This document shows positions 7,956-18,186 of a stretch of 64,000 nt of DNA, piece after piece. Position 1 is the stretch's first letter; the number at the start of each line of letters is the position of its first letter. Both the position numbers and the translations under genes were made by a program. A model generated the notes under the pieces. That model saw only the letters and a program-made list of their open reading frames with translations, made no database searches and was not told the origin of the DNA. Where the stretch lies: contig NZ_JAJOZE010000006.1 of the NCBI RefSeq assembly GCF_021166585.1, forward strand, positions 124,001 to 188,000. Direction: 5' to 3'. Source of the stretch: Metabacillus kandeliae (GTDB lineage: Bacteria; Bacillota; Bacilli; Bacillales; Bacillaceae).

Positions 7956-8366
7956 ATGAGCAGGTCTTTTGAACGCAAATTCATCTATGCTGCCTGTATA
8001 TGGCAGCTCGTCACAGGCGCTCTCACTGTTTTTTTCTATCCTATCTATATAAGAGCGCATAGCGGAAATTTAGAAAATTTAAGCTTTGCTCAGCAAAAAG
8101 GGATTGAGTCGTACTTCAGCAGCCTTTACAGCTTTACGGTCACTTACGGGGTTTTCTTTATGGTTGTTGCAGTCATTAACTTTCTATTAACAAGGAAACT
8201 AGTAAAGGACGGGACTTTGCAATACAAGTTTCCTCTCTACCTTATTTGCCTTTCCGGCGTGTGCTACTTTTTAAATGATTATCTCAGCCTCGCCTTGTGC
8301 CTGGCAGCTGCAGTTATTGCTTTAGCAAAAAATAAGCCTCTTAAAACGATCTCATCCAATAATTAA
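7956..8366 (+). CDS. Small four-helix membrane protein of unknown function in the sugar operon
   Basis: 136 residues. Four hydrophobic segments (about 11-28, 57-78, 92-106 and 110-124) are separated by short polar loops, with a positively charged N-terminus. I do not recognise the family; it does not look like the DUF624 proteins found in some Bacillus polysaccharide operons, which are longer. It has its own ribosome site (AAAGGGGTG) and lies between the permeases and the GH2 gene in the same direction, so it is expressed with the transporter. A role in uptake or in enzyme secretion would be a guess. Confidence 0.75.
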   Translation: MSRSFERKFIYAACIWQLVTGALTVFFYPIYIRAHSGNLENLSFAQQKGIESYFSSLYSFTVTYGVFFMVVAVINFLLTRKLVKDGTLQYKFPLYLICLSGVCYFLNDYLSLALCLAAAVIALAKNKPLKTISSNN

Positions 8367-8382
8367 TAAAGGAGTCTGACAT

Positions 8383-10182
8383 ATGACATACAGAACAGAA
8401 TATCCAAGACCTCAATTTGTCCGTAAAGAGTGGCTGAATTTAAATGGAGAATGGGATTTTGCCTTTGATGATCAAAATTCAGGGCTGGAAGAAAAGTGGT
8501 GCAAGTCCAATCAAGCTTTTGACCGGAAAATTCAAGTACCCTTTGCTTATCAATCACAGCTGAGCGGAATTCACGATCCTTCCTTCCATGACTTTGTCTG
8601 GTACCGCAGAGATTTCACCGTTCCTGCAGAATGGAATCATGATCGCATCATCCTCCACTTCGGCGCCGTTGACTACAGAGCATGGATTTACATCAATGGC
8701 CAATATGCCGGTTTTCATGAGGGCGGACATGTTTCCTTCTCCCTTGATATTACAGATCACCTGAACGGGGGCAGCGAGGTTCTGACTGTCCGTGTGGAAG
8801 ACCCTTCAACAGATGAAACGATTCCGAGAGGAAAACAATTTTGGATAGAAGAATCTGATGCAATATGGTACACGCGGACGACTGGAATCTGGCAGACTGT
8901 TTGGCTTGAGCCGGTTCAATCCTCATCCATTTCTAAGCTCCGCCTGACACCTGATTTTGACAGCGGAGCGATTATCGTAGAATGCAGCACAGCGGGAGAC
9001 ATCTCCGGCAAATCAATAGAAATTGAGATCGATTTCAAAGGCGAGCAGATAGCAAAGGATACCTTGACGGTTTACGAGTCTTATACAAAAAGATCCATAG
9101 ACTTGTATAATCGGAAAATCTTCAGAACCTCTTTCCACAATACCGGCTGGAACTGGACGCCGGAGGATCCGAACTTGTTTAATATAAAAGTCACGCTAAA
9201 GTCTGACAATAAGGTGTTTGACGAGGTACAATCCTATTTCGGAATGAGAAAGATTCACCAGGAAAATGGCATGGTGTATCTGAACAATAAACCGTATTAT
9301 CAAAAGCTTGTTCTGGATCAGGGCTATTGGCCTGAAGGTTTGCTTACAGCACCGTCAGATGAAGCGCTGAAAAGGGATATTGAGCTGGCGCTTGAAATGG
9401 GCTTTAACGGCTGCAGAAAGCATCAAAAGGTTGAAGATCCGCGCTTCCTTTACTGGGCTGACCAGCTGGGCTTCCTTGTATGGGGAGAATGTGCTGCATC
9501 ACCTTCTTACAGTGAGGATGCTGCAGCAAGGCTGACGAAAGAATGGATCGAGATTATTGAACGTGACTATAACCATCCATCTATCGTTGCGTGGGTGCCG
9601 GTTAATGAAAGCTGGGGTGTGCCGGCTATTAAGCATGATAAGCAGCAGCAGCACCATTCACAGGCGATGTACCACTTGATTCATTCCCTTGACCGAAGCC
9701 GTCTCGTTATTTCCAATGACGGATGGGAACTGACTGTCACGGACATCTGCGCCATCCACAACTACAACCATGGCACAAATGATGAAAAAGCCAAATATGA
9801 GGATTTCAAAGAATCTCTCTCAACAAAAGATAACCTTCTTTCTTCTATGCCGGCTAACCGCGGTATCTATGCGGATGGGCATGAGCATAAAGGAGAGCCG
9901 ATCCTTTTAACAGAATTCGGAGGCATCGGATTCAAAGTTGGAGAAGACAGCGGCTGGGGCTATACATCTGTGAAAGACGAAAATGAATTTATTGAAGACT
10001 ATCAGCGGGTAATGGAAGCCGTTTACTCATCAAAAGCACTGCACGGCTATTGCTATACTCAGCTGACAGATGTAGAGCAGGAAATCAACGGACTGCTGAC
10101 ATATACGAGGGAACCTAAGTGCGACCTTGCCGTTATTCGAAAAATAAATGACAGCTGGCACTTAAACACGTTGAAAGGCTGA
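8383..10182 (+). CDS. Glycoside hydrolase family 2 enzyme (beta-galactosidase-like, short form)
   Basis: 599 residues with the GH2 order: jelly-roll sugar-binding domain (about 1-180, start NLNGEWDFAFDD), an immunoglobulin-like domain (about 180-290) and a TIM barrel (about 300-595). The acid/base Glu409 sits in WVPVNESWG and the nucleophile Glu511 in LLTEFGGIG. It lacks the two C-terminal domains of LacZ, so it resembles the short cytoplasmic GH2 group. No signal peptide is present. It probably splits imported oligosaccharides to monosaccharide; galK and galM downstream argue for a beta-galactosidic bond, but other GH2 activities cannot be excluded. Confidence 0.88.
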   Translation: MTYRTEYPRPQFVRKEWLNLNGEWDFAFDDQNSGLEEKWCKSNQAFDRKIQVPFAYQSQLSGIHDPSFHDFVWYRRDFTVPAEWNHDRIILHFGAVDYRAWIYINGQYAGFHEGGHVSFSLDITDHLNGGSEVLTVRVEDPSTDETIPRGKQFWIEESDAIWYTRTTGIWQTVWLEPVQSSSISKLRLTPDFDSGAIIVECSTAGDISGKSIEIEIDFKGEQIAKDTLTVYESYTKRSIDLYNRKIFRTSFHNTGWNWTPEDPNLFNIKVTLKSDNKVFDEVQSYFGMRKIHQENGMVYLNNKPYYQKLVLDQGYWPEGLLTAPSDEALKRDIELALEMGFNGCRKHQKVEDPRFLYWADQLGFLVWGECAASPSYSEDAAARLTKEWIEIIERDYNHPSIVAWVPVNESWGVPAIKHDKQQQHHSQAMYHLIHSLDRSRLVISNDGWELTVTDICAIHNYNHGTNDEKAKYEDFKESLSTKDNLLSSMPANRGIYADGHEHKGEPILLTEFGGIGFKVGEDSGWGYTSVKDENEFIEDYQRVMEAVYSSKALHGYCYTQLTDVEQEINGLLTYTREPKCDLAVIRKINDSWHLNTLKG

Positions 10183-10252
10183 CAGCTCTGTTGTATAAAA
10201 GGATAGAGAAGAACTGTATCATTGCTGATTAAAGGCAGGAAAGGAGGACATG

Positions 10253-11242
10253 ATGGCAACAATTAAAGAAATAGCCAAAAAAGCAGGCGTATCCATTGGA
10301 ACAGTGTCAAGGGTGCTGAATTATGATGCTTCCCTCTCTGTAACAGATGATACGCGGAAAAAAATCTTCGAAGCAGCTGAAGGTTTAGCCTATAAAAAGA
10401 AGTCAGCCAAAAATGCCGCAGACTCCAAGATTGCCATTATTCACTGGTACACGGAAAAAGAAGAGCTGGAAGACTTATACTATATGTCTATTCGATATGG
10501 CATTGAGAATCGCTGCAAGCAGCTGAATATCTCCTGTGTAAACTACTTTTACAATGATTTAAAAGAAGTGGAAAACGGAAACTTTCAAGGTGTTATTGCC
10601 ATCGGGAAATTCAGCAGGGAGCAGGCAGCAGAGCTTGCCGGGATCTCAAAGTATATTGTATTTGCGGATTTCAGTCCTGACGAAGACCTATATGATTCTG
10701 TCATTATTGATTTTGAAAAAGCATCGATTAAAATCATAGATTATCTGCTTGAGAAAGGCCATCGGGATATCGGCTTTATCAGCGGAAGAGAATCGTACAA
10801 AGACGGTTCAAGCCAAATCGAAGACCTTCGTGAAAAAACGTACCGGCTTTATATGAAAGAAAAACAGCTTTTTAATGAAAAAAATATTTATATAGGGTCG
10901 TTTTCAGTAGAAAGCGGATATCGGCTGATGATGCAGGCTATAGAGGAGCAGGGTGAACTTTTGCCAACGGCTATTTTTGCAGGAAATGATTTAGTTGCAA
11001 TCGGCTGTCTCAGAGCACTTTATGAAAAAAATATTCCAGTGCCAAGCAGGGTAAACGTCATCGGCATAAACGATATCAGCGTTTCAAAGCATATCTTTCC
11101 ATCGTTAACAACGCTGAAAGTGCACACTGAATTAATGGGAGAAACGGCATTGGATATTCTTATGGAGAGAGTTGCCGGAAGAACAGTCGCGAAAAAGGTT
11201 TTTATCGGAACAAGCCTTATTGCGCGGAACAGCAGTTTTTAA
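10253..11242 (+). CDS. LacI-family transcriptional regulator of the galactoside operon
   Basis: 329 residues. The helix-turn-helix is at the N-terminus ([23 protein letters not shown]), followed by the hinge helix and a periplasmic-binding-protein-like effector domain; [18 protein letters not shown] is the typical C-terminal stretch. Two ATG codons are adjacent; AAGGAGG is correctly spaced only for the second. Being encoded inside the operon, it should respond to the imported sugar and repress the promoter at 3628, where two TTTTAC(T/C)AAAA palindromes are found. The effector domain is shaped like those of GalR/EbgR regulators. Confidence 0.9.
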   Translation: MATIKEIAKKAGVSIGTVSRVLNYDASLSVTDDTRKKIFEAAEGLAYKKKSAKNAADSKIAIIHWYTEKEELEDLYYMSIRYGIENRCKQLNISCVNYFYNDLKEVENGNFQGVIAIGKFSREQAAELAGISKYIVFADFSPDEDLYDSVIIDFEKASIKIIDYLLEKGHRDIGFISGRESYKDGSSQIEDLREKTYRLYMKEKQLFNEKNIYIGSFSVESGYRLMMQAIEEQGELLPTAIFAGNDLVAIGCLRALYEKNIPVPSRVNVIGINDISVSKHIFPSLTTLKVHTELMGETALDILMERVAGRTVAKKVFIGTSLIARNSSF

Positions 11243-11253
11243 ACAGAGGGGTA

Positions 11254-12441
11254 ATGAAATTGGAACATACAGCATTAATAGAGGAATTCAGCGGCGTCTT
11301 CAAAGAGGGCAGCGAAGACGTTCGTGTATTTTTCTCTCCGGGACGCATTAACTTGATTGGTGAGCATACGGACTATAATGGCGGAAATGTCCTGCCGTGC
11401 GCCATTACAATAGGTACATACGGAGCAGCAAGGAAACGGGGGGACAGAATGGTCCGCTTATATTCCAAGAATTTTTCCGATGCGGGAATCATTGAGTTTT
11501 CCCTTGACGAACTTGTATTTAAAAAAGAACACAGCTGGGCGAACTACCCGAAAGGCATGCTTCATTTCCTGCAAAACAGCGGCCATCTTCTTTCAGGTAT
11601 GGATCTCTATATTTCAGGCAACATTCCAAACGGAGCAGGGCTGTCTTCTTCCGCATCCCTTGAATTGCTGACAGGCGTGATCGCTGAGGAACTTTTTCAA
11701 TTAACAATAGACCGAATTGATTTGGTTCAGCTTGGTAAAAAAACGGAGAATGAATTCATAGGAGTCAATTGCGGGATTATGGATCAATTCGCGATCGGCA
11801 TGGGGAAAAAAGACACCGCGATTCTTCTTGACTGCAATACACTTGCCTATGAATACGCGCCTATTGAAATGACAGGCTGCCAAATCGTCATCATGAATAC
11901 AAACAAGCGCCGGGAGCTGGCAGAATCCAAATACAACATCCGCAGAAATGAGTGCGAAACAGCGCTCACCTGCCTGCAAAAAGAGCTGTCCGTTCAAGCT
12001 CTTGGAGAGCTGACAGAGGAGCAGTTTGAAGAGCACCGTCATCTAATCCCTGACGAAACCGTTTACCGGAGAGCAAGACATGCCGTTTATGAAAACCAGC
12101 GCACAATCAAAGCGATTTCAAGCTTGAGAAACGGCAGCATAGAAGAGTTTGGCGAACTGATGAATCAGTCTCATCTCTCCTTGCGCGACGATTATGAAGT
12201 CACAGGCCTTGAGCTTGATGCCATCGTAGAAGCCGCCTGGCAGCACCCAGGCACACTTGGCGCCAGAATGACCGGAGCAGGATTCGGCGGATGCGCTATA
12301 GCCCTCGTTAAAAAGGAGCATCTTGATAGCTTTATAGAAGAAACAGGCAGGAAATACAGGGAAGCTTCCGGCTATGAAGCAGATTTCTATATGGCAAGCA
12401 CAGGAGACGGCACGAAAGAAGTAACGGCAGCAATCTGCTAA
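11254..12441 (+). CDS. galK: Galactokinase
   Basis: 395 residues, normal for GalK. All three GHMP-kinase motifs are visible: the galactose-binding signature [15 protein letters not shown] (about 30-44), the ATP loop [11 protein letters not shown] (about 125-135) and the C-terminal [11 protein letters not shown]. It phosphorylates alpha-D-galactose to galactose 1-phosphate, first committed step of the Leloir pathway in the cytoplasm. The ATG lies close behind AGAGGGG; an in-frame TTG two codons later is better spaced and could be the true start. It is encoded between the regulator and galM. No galT or galE is present nearby. Confidence 0.95.
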   Translation: MKLEHTALIEEFSGVFKEGSEDVRVFFSPGRINLIGEHTDYNGGNVLPCAITIGTYGAARKRGDRMVRLYSKNFSDAGIIEFSLDELVFKKEHSWANYPKGMLHFLQNSGHLLSGMDLYISGNIPNGAGLSSSASLELLTGVIAEELFQLTIDRIDLVQLGKKTENEFIGVNCGIMDQFAIGMGKKDTAILLDCNTLAYEYAPIEMTGCQIVIMNTNKRRELAESKYNIRRNECETALTCLQKELSVQALGELTEEQFEEHRHLIPDETVYRRARHAVYENQRTIKAISSLRNGSIEEFGELMNQSHLSLRDDYEVTGLELDAIVEAAWQHPGTLGARMTGAGFGGCAIALVKKEHLDSFIEETGRKYREASGYEADFYMASTGDGTKEVTAAIC

Positions 12442-12466
12442 GCCGCCAAAGAAGGAGGAATACGGA

Positions 12467-13501
12467 ATGAAAGTTTCTCAAAAAGAATTCGGCAAACTCG
12501 GAGAACAAACCGTCACAGCCTATCACCTGGAAAACAGCAGCGGCATGACAGTCAGCTGCCTCAATTACGGCTGTGTGATTACAGACATTCAGGTCCCAGA
12601 TAAAAATGGACAAACAGAAAGCGTTGTCCTTGGCTTTGATACGATTGAGGAGTATGAAAAGTACTCGCCTTATTTCGGAGCTGTCGTTGGACGCCATGCC
12701 GGAAGAATTGCCGGAGCATCCTTTACTCTTGATGACAAAACCTTCACCCTCGCCAAAAATGAAAACGGCAACCACCTTCATGGCGGGCAGGAAGGCTTTA
12801 ACCAAAAGCTTTTTGAAGCAGAAGTGCTGGATCCAGCTGCCGTTCGCTTTACTTATAAGAGCCCTGACGGAGAAGAAGGCTATCCAGGCAATCTGACCCT
12901 TACCGTTACTTACACACTGACAGAGGAGAATGCACTTGAAATTTCCTATGAAGCTGTAAGTGACCAAAAAACAGTCTTTAATGTCACCAATCACTCTTAC
13001 TTCAACTTGAGCGGCAATCTGAAAAGAGATACTTTGGAGCATGCCCTGACCCTGAAATCAAATGAATTCCTTCAGCTTGATGAAGAACTCATTCCAACCG
13101 GTGAAATCCTTCAGGCAGAAGGAACCCCATTTGATTTTTCAAAAGGAAGAAAGCTCAAGGACGGAGCAGAATCCGATCACCCTCAAAACGTGATCGCAAG
13201 CAGAGGATACGACCATCCTTTCCTGCTGGCGGAAAACGGCAGCAGCGAAATCGTGCTGCAGGAAGAAGAAAGCGGCAGAAGTTTGATTGTAGAAACCGAT
13301 CAGCCGGCTGTTGTCCTCTATTCCGGCACACAACTTGAAGGCGGTTTTTCCATCCGCGGAAAAGCGGCACGGAAGTATTTGGGAGTATGCCTTGAAACAC
13401 AGGGATTCCCAGATTCTTTGCACCATGCGAATTTTCCGGATGCGGTTATTGAGAAGGATGAAGTGTACCGTTCGAAGACGACTTATCGATTTGAAAACTA
13501 A
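12467..13501 (+). CDS. galM: Aldose 1-epimerase (mutarotase)
   Basis: 344 residues, the common size. Conserved features are GRHAGRIAGASFTLD near the substrate entrance, the catalytic-histidine motif NHSYFNLSG and the C-terminal LETQGFPDSLHH with the catalytic glutamate. It interconverts beta- and alpha-galactose so that the sugar set free by the GH2 enzyme can be used by galactokinase. It follows galK by 25 bases with a GGAGGA ribosome site and is the last gene of the operon before a strong hairpin. Confidence 0.94.
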   Translation: MKVSQKEFGKLGEQTVTAYHLENSSGMTVSCLNYGCVITDIQVPDKNGQTESVVLGFDTIEEYEKYSPYFGAVVGRHAGRIAGASFTLDDKTFTLAKNENGNHLHGGQEGFNQKLFEAEVLDPAAVRFTYKSPDGEEGYPGNLTLTVTYTLTEENALEISYEAVSDQKTVFNVTNHSYFNLSGNLKRDTLEHALTLKSNEFLQLDEELIPTGEILQAEGTPFDFSKGRKLKDGAESDHPQNVIASRGYDHPFLLAENGSSEIVLQEEESGRSLIVETDQPAVVLYSGTQLEGGFSIRGKAARKYLGVCLETQGFPDSLHHANFPDAVIEKDEVYRSKTTYRFEN

Positions 13502-13506
13502 TAGGA

Positions 13507-13540
13507 AGAGCTCCGAATCTTCATAGATTCGGAGCTTTTC
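13507..13540. terminator. Terminator between galM and the ABC permease gene
   Basis: AGCTCCGAATCT (13509-13520) pairs perfectly with AGATTCGGAGCT (13525-13536) around TCAT, followed by TTTCTT on the + strand. It separates two convergent operons. Confidence 0.8.
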
Positions 13541-15496
13541 TTATAACGCTTCTTTAATTACTTTTTTATAATAAAACACAGACAAAATGCCAAAGATGGA
13601 ATAGAGAGCAGTATACAATACCATAACGATAATCGTCGGCGTCCAAAGCTCCTTGCCAAACAGAAACCAGCCGGATTGGACAGCGAAGTAGCTGTGAAGC
13701 AGACCGACAACAAGCGGAATCCCAAAGTTAAAGAGCTGTTTTGCCTGAATGCCTATCAGCAAATCACTTTGTGTAAAGCCAAGCTTTCTAAGAATCGTAT
13801 AATTTGGTTTTTCTTCCTCACTTTCATTCATCTGTTTGAAGTAGAGAATACAGCCTGAAGTAATCAGGAAGGTGAGGCCAAGAAAGCCTACGATGAACAT
13901 GGTGAGGCCCATGGTTTTCTTTTGTTCGGACGCTTCATGATAAAAGGAAAAATTTCCGTTTTCCAATTTTAAATGAAGGCCTTGAAAGACCATGTCCGCT
14001 TTTTTTAGATCGGCGCCATTTTTCATATTGATGCTGATGGATAGGGAGCTTTTCTTTTGAAGATTAGGGTTCAGGTCGTTTTTTAGTTTTTCAAAAACCG
14101 TATGATCTACAATAGCCTGCGGCAGTCCGCCGCTTGTAAAGTAGGCGGAGACCAAATTGTTTTTTTCAAGACCAAGATATTTTTGCGGAATGGAAGCAGT
14201 TTTTCCCTTCCACTCAATCGTACCGGAATCTTTAAAGCCTAAAAACCGCTGCAGCAAATCACTGTATCCTGTGAAATAGGTTTCCTCTGGCGCGACGTCT
14301 CTGCCGCCCGTTTCCTTTTCGTCCAGCACAGAAATTCCCATTACATTGGAGTTGAATTTCGGATTAGCATAGTTTTGAGCGTTTGATTTCAAAATATCTT
14401 TAACATTGGCATCTACTTGAAGCACGTGAAGCCTTTTTTCAGTATAGGGCAGCCCTTTACCGTCCAGTGCCGCTTTAAACTTTTCCGCATCCTTGGCATT
14501 GGTCATGGCAAAGTCCGCCGCTGTGAAAGTCCACGCTGTTTTATCACCAGAGTAATAGGAGATGTAGCTCAAAGACAGCAAGGCAAGGGCCATGGCGGAT
14601 ACCGTTGTGATAATAGTTAACAGAAGCGCATTTGACTTCATTCGGAACATAATGGACGAAAGCGAGAGAACCTGGTTGATGTCCAAGTACCCTTTCTTGC
14701 GATTTCGGAGGAAATTCAAAATGAAACGAATGGAACCCTTGTAGAATAGATACGTTCCAATAATTACTGCGCCGAGAATAAAGATCATTGCGCCAAATAG
14801 AGTTGGAGTAGAAGTAAAGCTGCCGCCGAACAATTTGGAAGAAACAAAGTAGCCGGAACCAATCAGAATCATCCCGAGAACGCCGATCACGATTTCAAAT
14901 AAGGAAATCCGCTTTACTTTTCCCTCTGTCATCGAAGTTACGCGGAACAAGGCTAGAATCGTCTGCCTTTTAATAAATGTGTAATTCATCAGCATAATCA
15001 GCAGGTAAATCACCAGGAAGACAATGACTGTCTGAAGAAGCGCCTGTGCAGAAAAATGCAGGCTGGCAATTGCTTCTACGCCTGTTACTCTAAATAAAAT
15101 CATGAGGATCAGCTTGGAAACGGCAAAGCCGGCAAAAACCCCAATAACGAGGGAACCGAAATACAGCATGAAGTTCTCAGCGGTCAGCATCCTGAAAATC
15201 CGGTTTTTTGTTAAACCAATCAGCTGAAATAACCCGATTTCCTTGCTGCGCCGCCTAATAAAAATATTGTTTGCATAGAGAAGAAAGACAGCTACAATGG
15301 CAACAAGAAGAATGGAAGCAGCCTGTATGCCTGCCGCCCCTTTGATTGAGCCTTTCACACCGTCCATGGTTGGGTCATATTGGAGCGTTACAAAGGAAAA
15401 ATACAAGGCAGTGCTGAAAACAAGCGCGAATACATACAAGTAATAATTCTTTAAATTCTTCAGCAGGTTCCGGAAAATCAGCTGATTAATGCTCAT
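13541..15496 (-). CDS. BceB-like ABC transporter permease (FtsX domain)
   Basis: 651 residues. N-terminal [21 protein letters not shown], ten predicted membrane spans and one large extracellular domain of ~200 residues (about 315-530) between spans 7 and 8 are the layout of BceB/VraE/YxdM permeases. These transporters protect against peptide antibiotics and pass the signal to a partner histidine kinase. The chosen ATG lies inside the end of the ATPase gene (11-base overlap); an earlier in-frame start is not supported. The substrate peptide cannot be inferred from sequence. Confidence 0.9.
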   Translation of the reverse strand: MSINQLIFRNLLKNLKNYYLYVFALVFSTALYFSFVTLQYDPTMDGVKGSIKGAAGIQAASILLVAIVAVFLLYANNIFIRRRSKEIGLFQLIGLTKNRIFRMLTAENFMLYFGSLVIGVFAGFAVSKLILMILFRVTGVEAIASLHFSAQALLQTVIVFLVIYLLIMLMNYTFIKRQTILALFRVTSMTEGKVKRISLFEIVIGVLGMILIGSGYFVSSKLFGGSFTSTPTLFGAMIFILGAVIIGTYLFYKGSIRFILNFLRNRKKGYLDINQVLSLSSIMFRMKSNALLLTIITTVSAMALALLSLSYISYYSGDKTAWTFTAADFAMTNAKDAEKFKAALDGKGLPYTEKRLHVLQVDANVKDILKSNAQNYANPKFNSNVMGISVLDEKETGGRDVAPEETYFTGYSDLLQRFLGFKDSGTIEWKGKTASIPQKYLGLEKNNLVSAYFTSGGLPQAIVDHTVFEKLKNDLNPNLQKKSSLSISINMKNGADLKKADMVFQGLHLKLENGNFSFYHEASEQKKTMGLTMFIVGFLGLTFLITSGCILYFKQMNESEEEKPNYTILRKLGFTQSDLLIGIQAKQLFNFGIPLVVGLLHSYFAVQSGWFLFGKELWTPTIIVMVLYTALYSIFGILSVFYYKKVIKEAL

Positions 15497-16247
15497 GCTG
15501 CACACCGCCAAGGACGCCCTGCGTCTTCATAATATCTTTGAAAAAATCTGTTCTCGTCTGCTCGCCTTTGTACAACTGACTGTATATCTGCCCATCTTTG
15601 ATGAAAATGACCCGGCTGCAGTAGCTGGCAGCAACAGGGTCGTGTGTGACCATCACGATCGTCGCTTTTCTTTTTTCATTTAATTCACTGAGCTTATTCA
15701 ATAAATCTGAGGCCGATTTTGAATCAAGGGCGCCGGTCGGCTCATCGGCAAAGATCATGCTTGGTTCATGGATAAAAGCCCTTGCCGCAGAGGTCCGCTG
15801 CTTCTGCCCGCCGGAAATTTCATTCGGATATTTGTCTTTAATTTCGTAGATGCCAAGCTGTTTTGCCAGATCGCTGAATTTAGAATCAGCCACTGGGGCA
15901 GGGGTTTTGGTAATGGAGAGCGGCAGCAGGATATTTTCCTTAACCGTCAGGGTGTCGAGCAGATTGTACTCCTGAAAAATGAAGCCGAGATGCGTTTTTC
16001 TAAACTCCGCAAGCTGCTTTTCTTTCATGCCGGTAATTTCTTTTCCATCAATGGTAATCTTTCCGGAATTAATGCGGTCAATGGAGGAAAGAACATTCAA
16101 TAAAGTTGTTTTCCCAGACCCTGAAGCCCCCATGATGCTGACAAATTCACCTTTTTCAAAACGGAAATCAAGTCCTTTAAGCACCTCTTGCTTGTTAAAC
16201 TTGTTTCCATAGCTTTTAAATAGCTGTGAAGCCTCTAAAATGGTCAT
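15486..16247 (-). CDS. BceA-like ABC transporter ATP-binding protein
   Basis: 253 residues. Walker A is GASGSGKT (40-47), the signature is SGGQKQR (145-151) and Walker B is MIFADEP (164-170), followed by the switch histidine MVTHD. The MacB/LolD-like sequence fits the BceA/VraD/YxdL group. It energises the permease encoded in overlap downstream. Transcription from its own regulated promoter is likely: a TATAAT box and a BceR-type operator lie between it and the kinase gene. Confidence 0.93.
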   Translation of the reverse strand: MTILEASQLFKSYGNKFNKQEVLKGLDFRFEKGEFVSIMGASGSGKTTLLNVLSSIDRINSGKITIDGKEITGMKEKQLAEFRKTHLGFIFQEYNLLDTLTVKENILLPLSITKTPAPVADSKFSDLAKQLGIYEIKDKYPNEISGGQKQRTSAARAFIHEPSMIFADEPTGALDSKSASDLLNKLSELNEKRKATIVMVTHDPVAASYCSRVIFIKDGQIYSQLYKGEQTRTDFFKDIMKTQGVLGGVQHEH

Positions 16248-16280
16248 CGCAATCGCCCCTTAGCCTTAGTTGATAGCTTT

Positions 16281-16286
16281 ATTATA
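16281..16286 (-). promoter_or_regulatory. -10 box of the bceAB-like promoter
   Basis: On the - strand TATAAT lies about 35 bases before the ATPase start. No acceptable -35 hexamer is found 17 bases upstream, which fits a promoter that needs an activator; the candidate activator site lies about 50 bases further upstream. Confidence 0.5.
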
Positions 16287-16337
16287 AAATCGGAAGTTTG
16301 CCATTTCATTCGATTCCCCGAACAAACAGAGAAAGCA

Positions 16338-16355
16338 TGTGACATTTTTGTCACA
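16338..16355. promoter_or_regulatory. BceR-type operator, 7-4-7 inverted repeat
   Basis: TGTGACA-N4-TGTCACA is a perfect inverted repeat with four T between; outside it the symmetry continues for five more bases on each side. From memory, BceR-like response regulators in B. subtilis bind 7-4-7 inverted repeats of this kind. It overlaps the kinase stop codon and lies upstream of the transporter promoter. The same dyad could also act as a hairpin that weakens read-through from the kinase gene. Confidence 0.7.
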
Positions 16356-17355
16356 TGCTTGTGATCCGGACAAAATCATTCCGTACCGGAAAGATAAGGG
16401 TGAAAGAAGATCCCTTGCCAGCCAGAGAATGAACAGCAATCTGAATGGACAGAGAGTCGGCTGCCTTTTTAGCAAGGTATAGCCCCATCCCTGTTGCGGC
16501 TTGATTTTGATGCTCAGCTGTCGACGTGAAGCCCTTCTCAAAAATGCGCGGCAAGTCGTGTGCGGAAATGCCTCTTCCTTGATCGGAAATCTCAAGATAC
16601 GCCTGTCCATTCTGAAGCCCGCTCTTAATTACAATGTCATCGTACAAGCTGTATTTTACCGCATTTGTTAGCAGCTGACGGATGATAAAGGAAAGCCATT
16701 TGGCATCGCTCAGCACTTCCTCTGTTTTCAGATCCAGATCAAACCCAATTCCCTTTTGAATGCACCAAGACTGAAGCGTTTTAATTTCTTCAAAAATAAG
16801 ATCCTCTAATTGGATTTTCTCGATGTATAGATCGTTTTCCATTGCGGAAATCCGCTTTTGGTGAAGCTGCTGATCCAAAAGCAAGTGGATTCTAAGCCAC
16901 TCATAGGTCAATTCCTTTTTCAACGGCTCATTTTTCATCCGGTCAATCATGAGATGCATAGCTGTCAAAGGCGTTTTGACCTCGTGAATCCAGGAAAGCA
17001 GCTCATCCTTTTCCGCTGTCAGCGATGCCTGGCTTTTCATCGCATGCGCCTTTAAACCCGTCGTCTGGCTCTTCAAGCTTTCTTCTGCAATCCGTTCAAA
17101 CGGAGAATTCGCTCTCTCCATACCATGGACATCCAAATTGTACTCCCATTCCTTCAAGCTTCGATAAAATCTGGTTTCTCTTTGATAGCGAATGAATAAA
17201 AAAAGAACAAAGATGATGGTGAACAAAAAGATTATATAGAGAATAGAGCTGATGGGAATCGCTGCATCCACATAAGACACAAACAGCAGGAACAGCTGAA
17301 AAAACAGGAATAGCCCAATCCAGCTCATCCTCTCCCTTAAAAAACTCCTGATCAT
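16351..17355 (-). CDS. BceS-like intramembrane-sensing histidine kinase
   Basis: 334 residues. Two membrane helices (about 12-30 and 36-56) are joined by only a few residues, so there is no extracellular sensor domain, which defines this kinase group. The phosphoacceptor His124 is in HEVKTPLTA, and the ATPase domain has the G1 and G2 boxes DQGRGIS and GMGLYLAKK. Kinases of this type read the state of a partner BceAB transporter, here encoded directly downstream. The start codon overlaps the regulator stop by 4 bases. Confidence 0.92.
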   Translation of the reverse strand: MIRSFLRERMSWIGLFLFFQLFLLFVSYVDAAIPISSILYIIFLFTIIFVLFLFIRYQRETRFYRSLKEWEYNLDVHGMERANSPFERIAEESLKSQTTGLKAHAMKSQASLTAEKDELLSWIHEVKTPLTAMHLMIDRMKNEPLKKELTYEWLRIHLLLDQQLHQKRISAMENDLYIEKIQLEDLIFEEIKTLQSWCIQKGIGFDLDLKTEEVLSDAKWLSFIIRQLLTNAVKYSLYDDIVIKSGLQNGQAYLEISDQGRGISAHDLPRIFEKGFTSTAEHQNQAATGMGLYLAKKAADSLSIQIAVHSLAGKGSSFTLIFPVRNDFVRITSM

Positions 17356-18041
17356 GGCGAGCCTTCTTCTAGGGCGATGTAGCCCTGCCCAACCTTTGTC
17401 TCAATATACTGTCCAAGCCCGATTTCCTCCAGGCGCTTTCTCAGCCTGTTCACATTGACCGTCAGCGTATTGTCGCTGATGAACCGTTTATCATCCCAGA
17501 GATTTGAGATCAGCTGATCCCGGCTCACAATCTTATTTTTTCCCTCAATCAAAAGCTTTAGAATGAACGTTTCATTCTTCGTCAGTTCTACTGAACCTGC
17601 TTCATTTGACACCGTGTTGCTCTCAAAATCCACTGCAGCGCCGCACCATGATTTCAGCTCTTTTACCTCTTGGTTGTAATTATAAACCCGCCGCAGAATC
17701 GCCTGAATCTTCGCAATCAGCACATCAAAATGAAAAGGCTTCTGGACAAAATCATCCGCTCCAAACTGCACCGACATCACAATATCTGAAGGATGATCCC
17801 GCGAAGACAAAAAAATAATCGGCACATTTGAATGGGACCGGATCATCCGGCACCAATGAAAACCATCATACTTCGGAAGCTGGATATCAATGATCACCAG
17901 ATCCGGCTGAATCTCCCCAAACTCCTGGTAAACTTTGCTGAAATCCGTGATTCCGTATACCTCGTATGACCACTGGGATAGCCGGTCTTTGATCTCGTTA
18001 AAGAGGGAGACATCGTCCTCAATTAATTGAATTTTGAACAT
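17352..18041 (-). CDS. BceR-like OmpR-family response regulator
   Basis: 229 residues. The receiver domain has the acidic pair EDD, phospho-acceptor Asp52 in VIIDIQLPKYDG and Lys in QKPF; the C-terminal winged helix has the DNKF-like region DNTLTVNVNRLRKRL. An AGGTGA ribosome site sits 5 bases before the ATG at 18041; a GTG three codons upstream overlaps that site and was rejected. It should activate the downstream transporter genes through the 7-4-7 repeat at 16338. Confidence 0.93.
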   Translation of the reverse strand: MFKIQLIEDDVSLFNEIKDRLSQWSYEVYGITDFSKVYQEFGEIQPDLVIIDIQLPKYDGFHWCRMIRSHSNVPIIFLSSRDHPSDIVMSVQFGADDFVQKPFHFDVLIAKIQAILRRVYNYNQEVKELKSWCGAAVDFESNTVSNEAGSVELTKNETFILKLLIEGKNKIVSRDQLISNLWDDKRFISDNTLTVNVNRLRKRLEEIGLGQYIETKVGQGYIALEEGSP

Positions 18042-18186
18042 AGATTTCACCTGCGATTCTTGGTATCTATGATTAGTTTAGCGGAAGTTGGGGTGGTTGG
18101 ACAATGCTGGAAGGAGTCATAGGGCTACAAACAGGTTCTGAACTGCACAATTCGTGCAGCTTTCTAAATAGTGCCGAGAACATTCT

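Noticed and set aside
12332-13042. 236-codon frame opposite galM
   Set aside because: It lies wholly inside the well-supported galM gene, has no ribosome site and looks like an antisense shadow.
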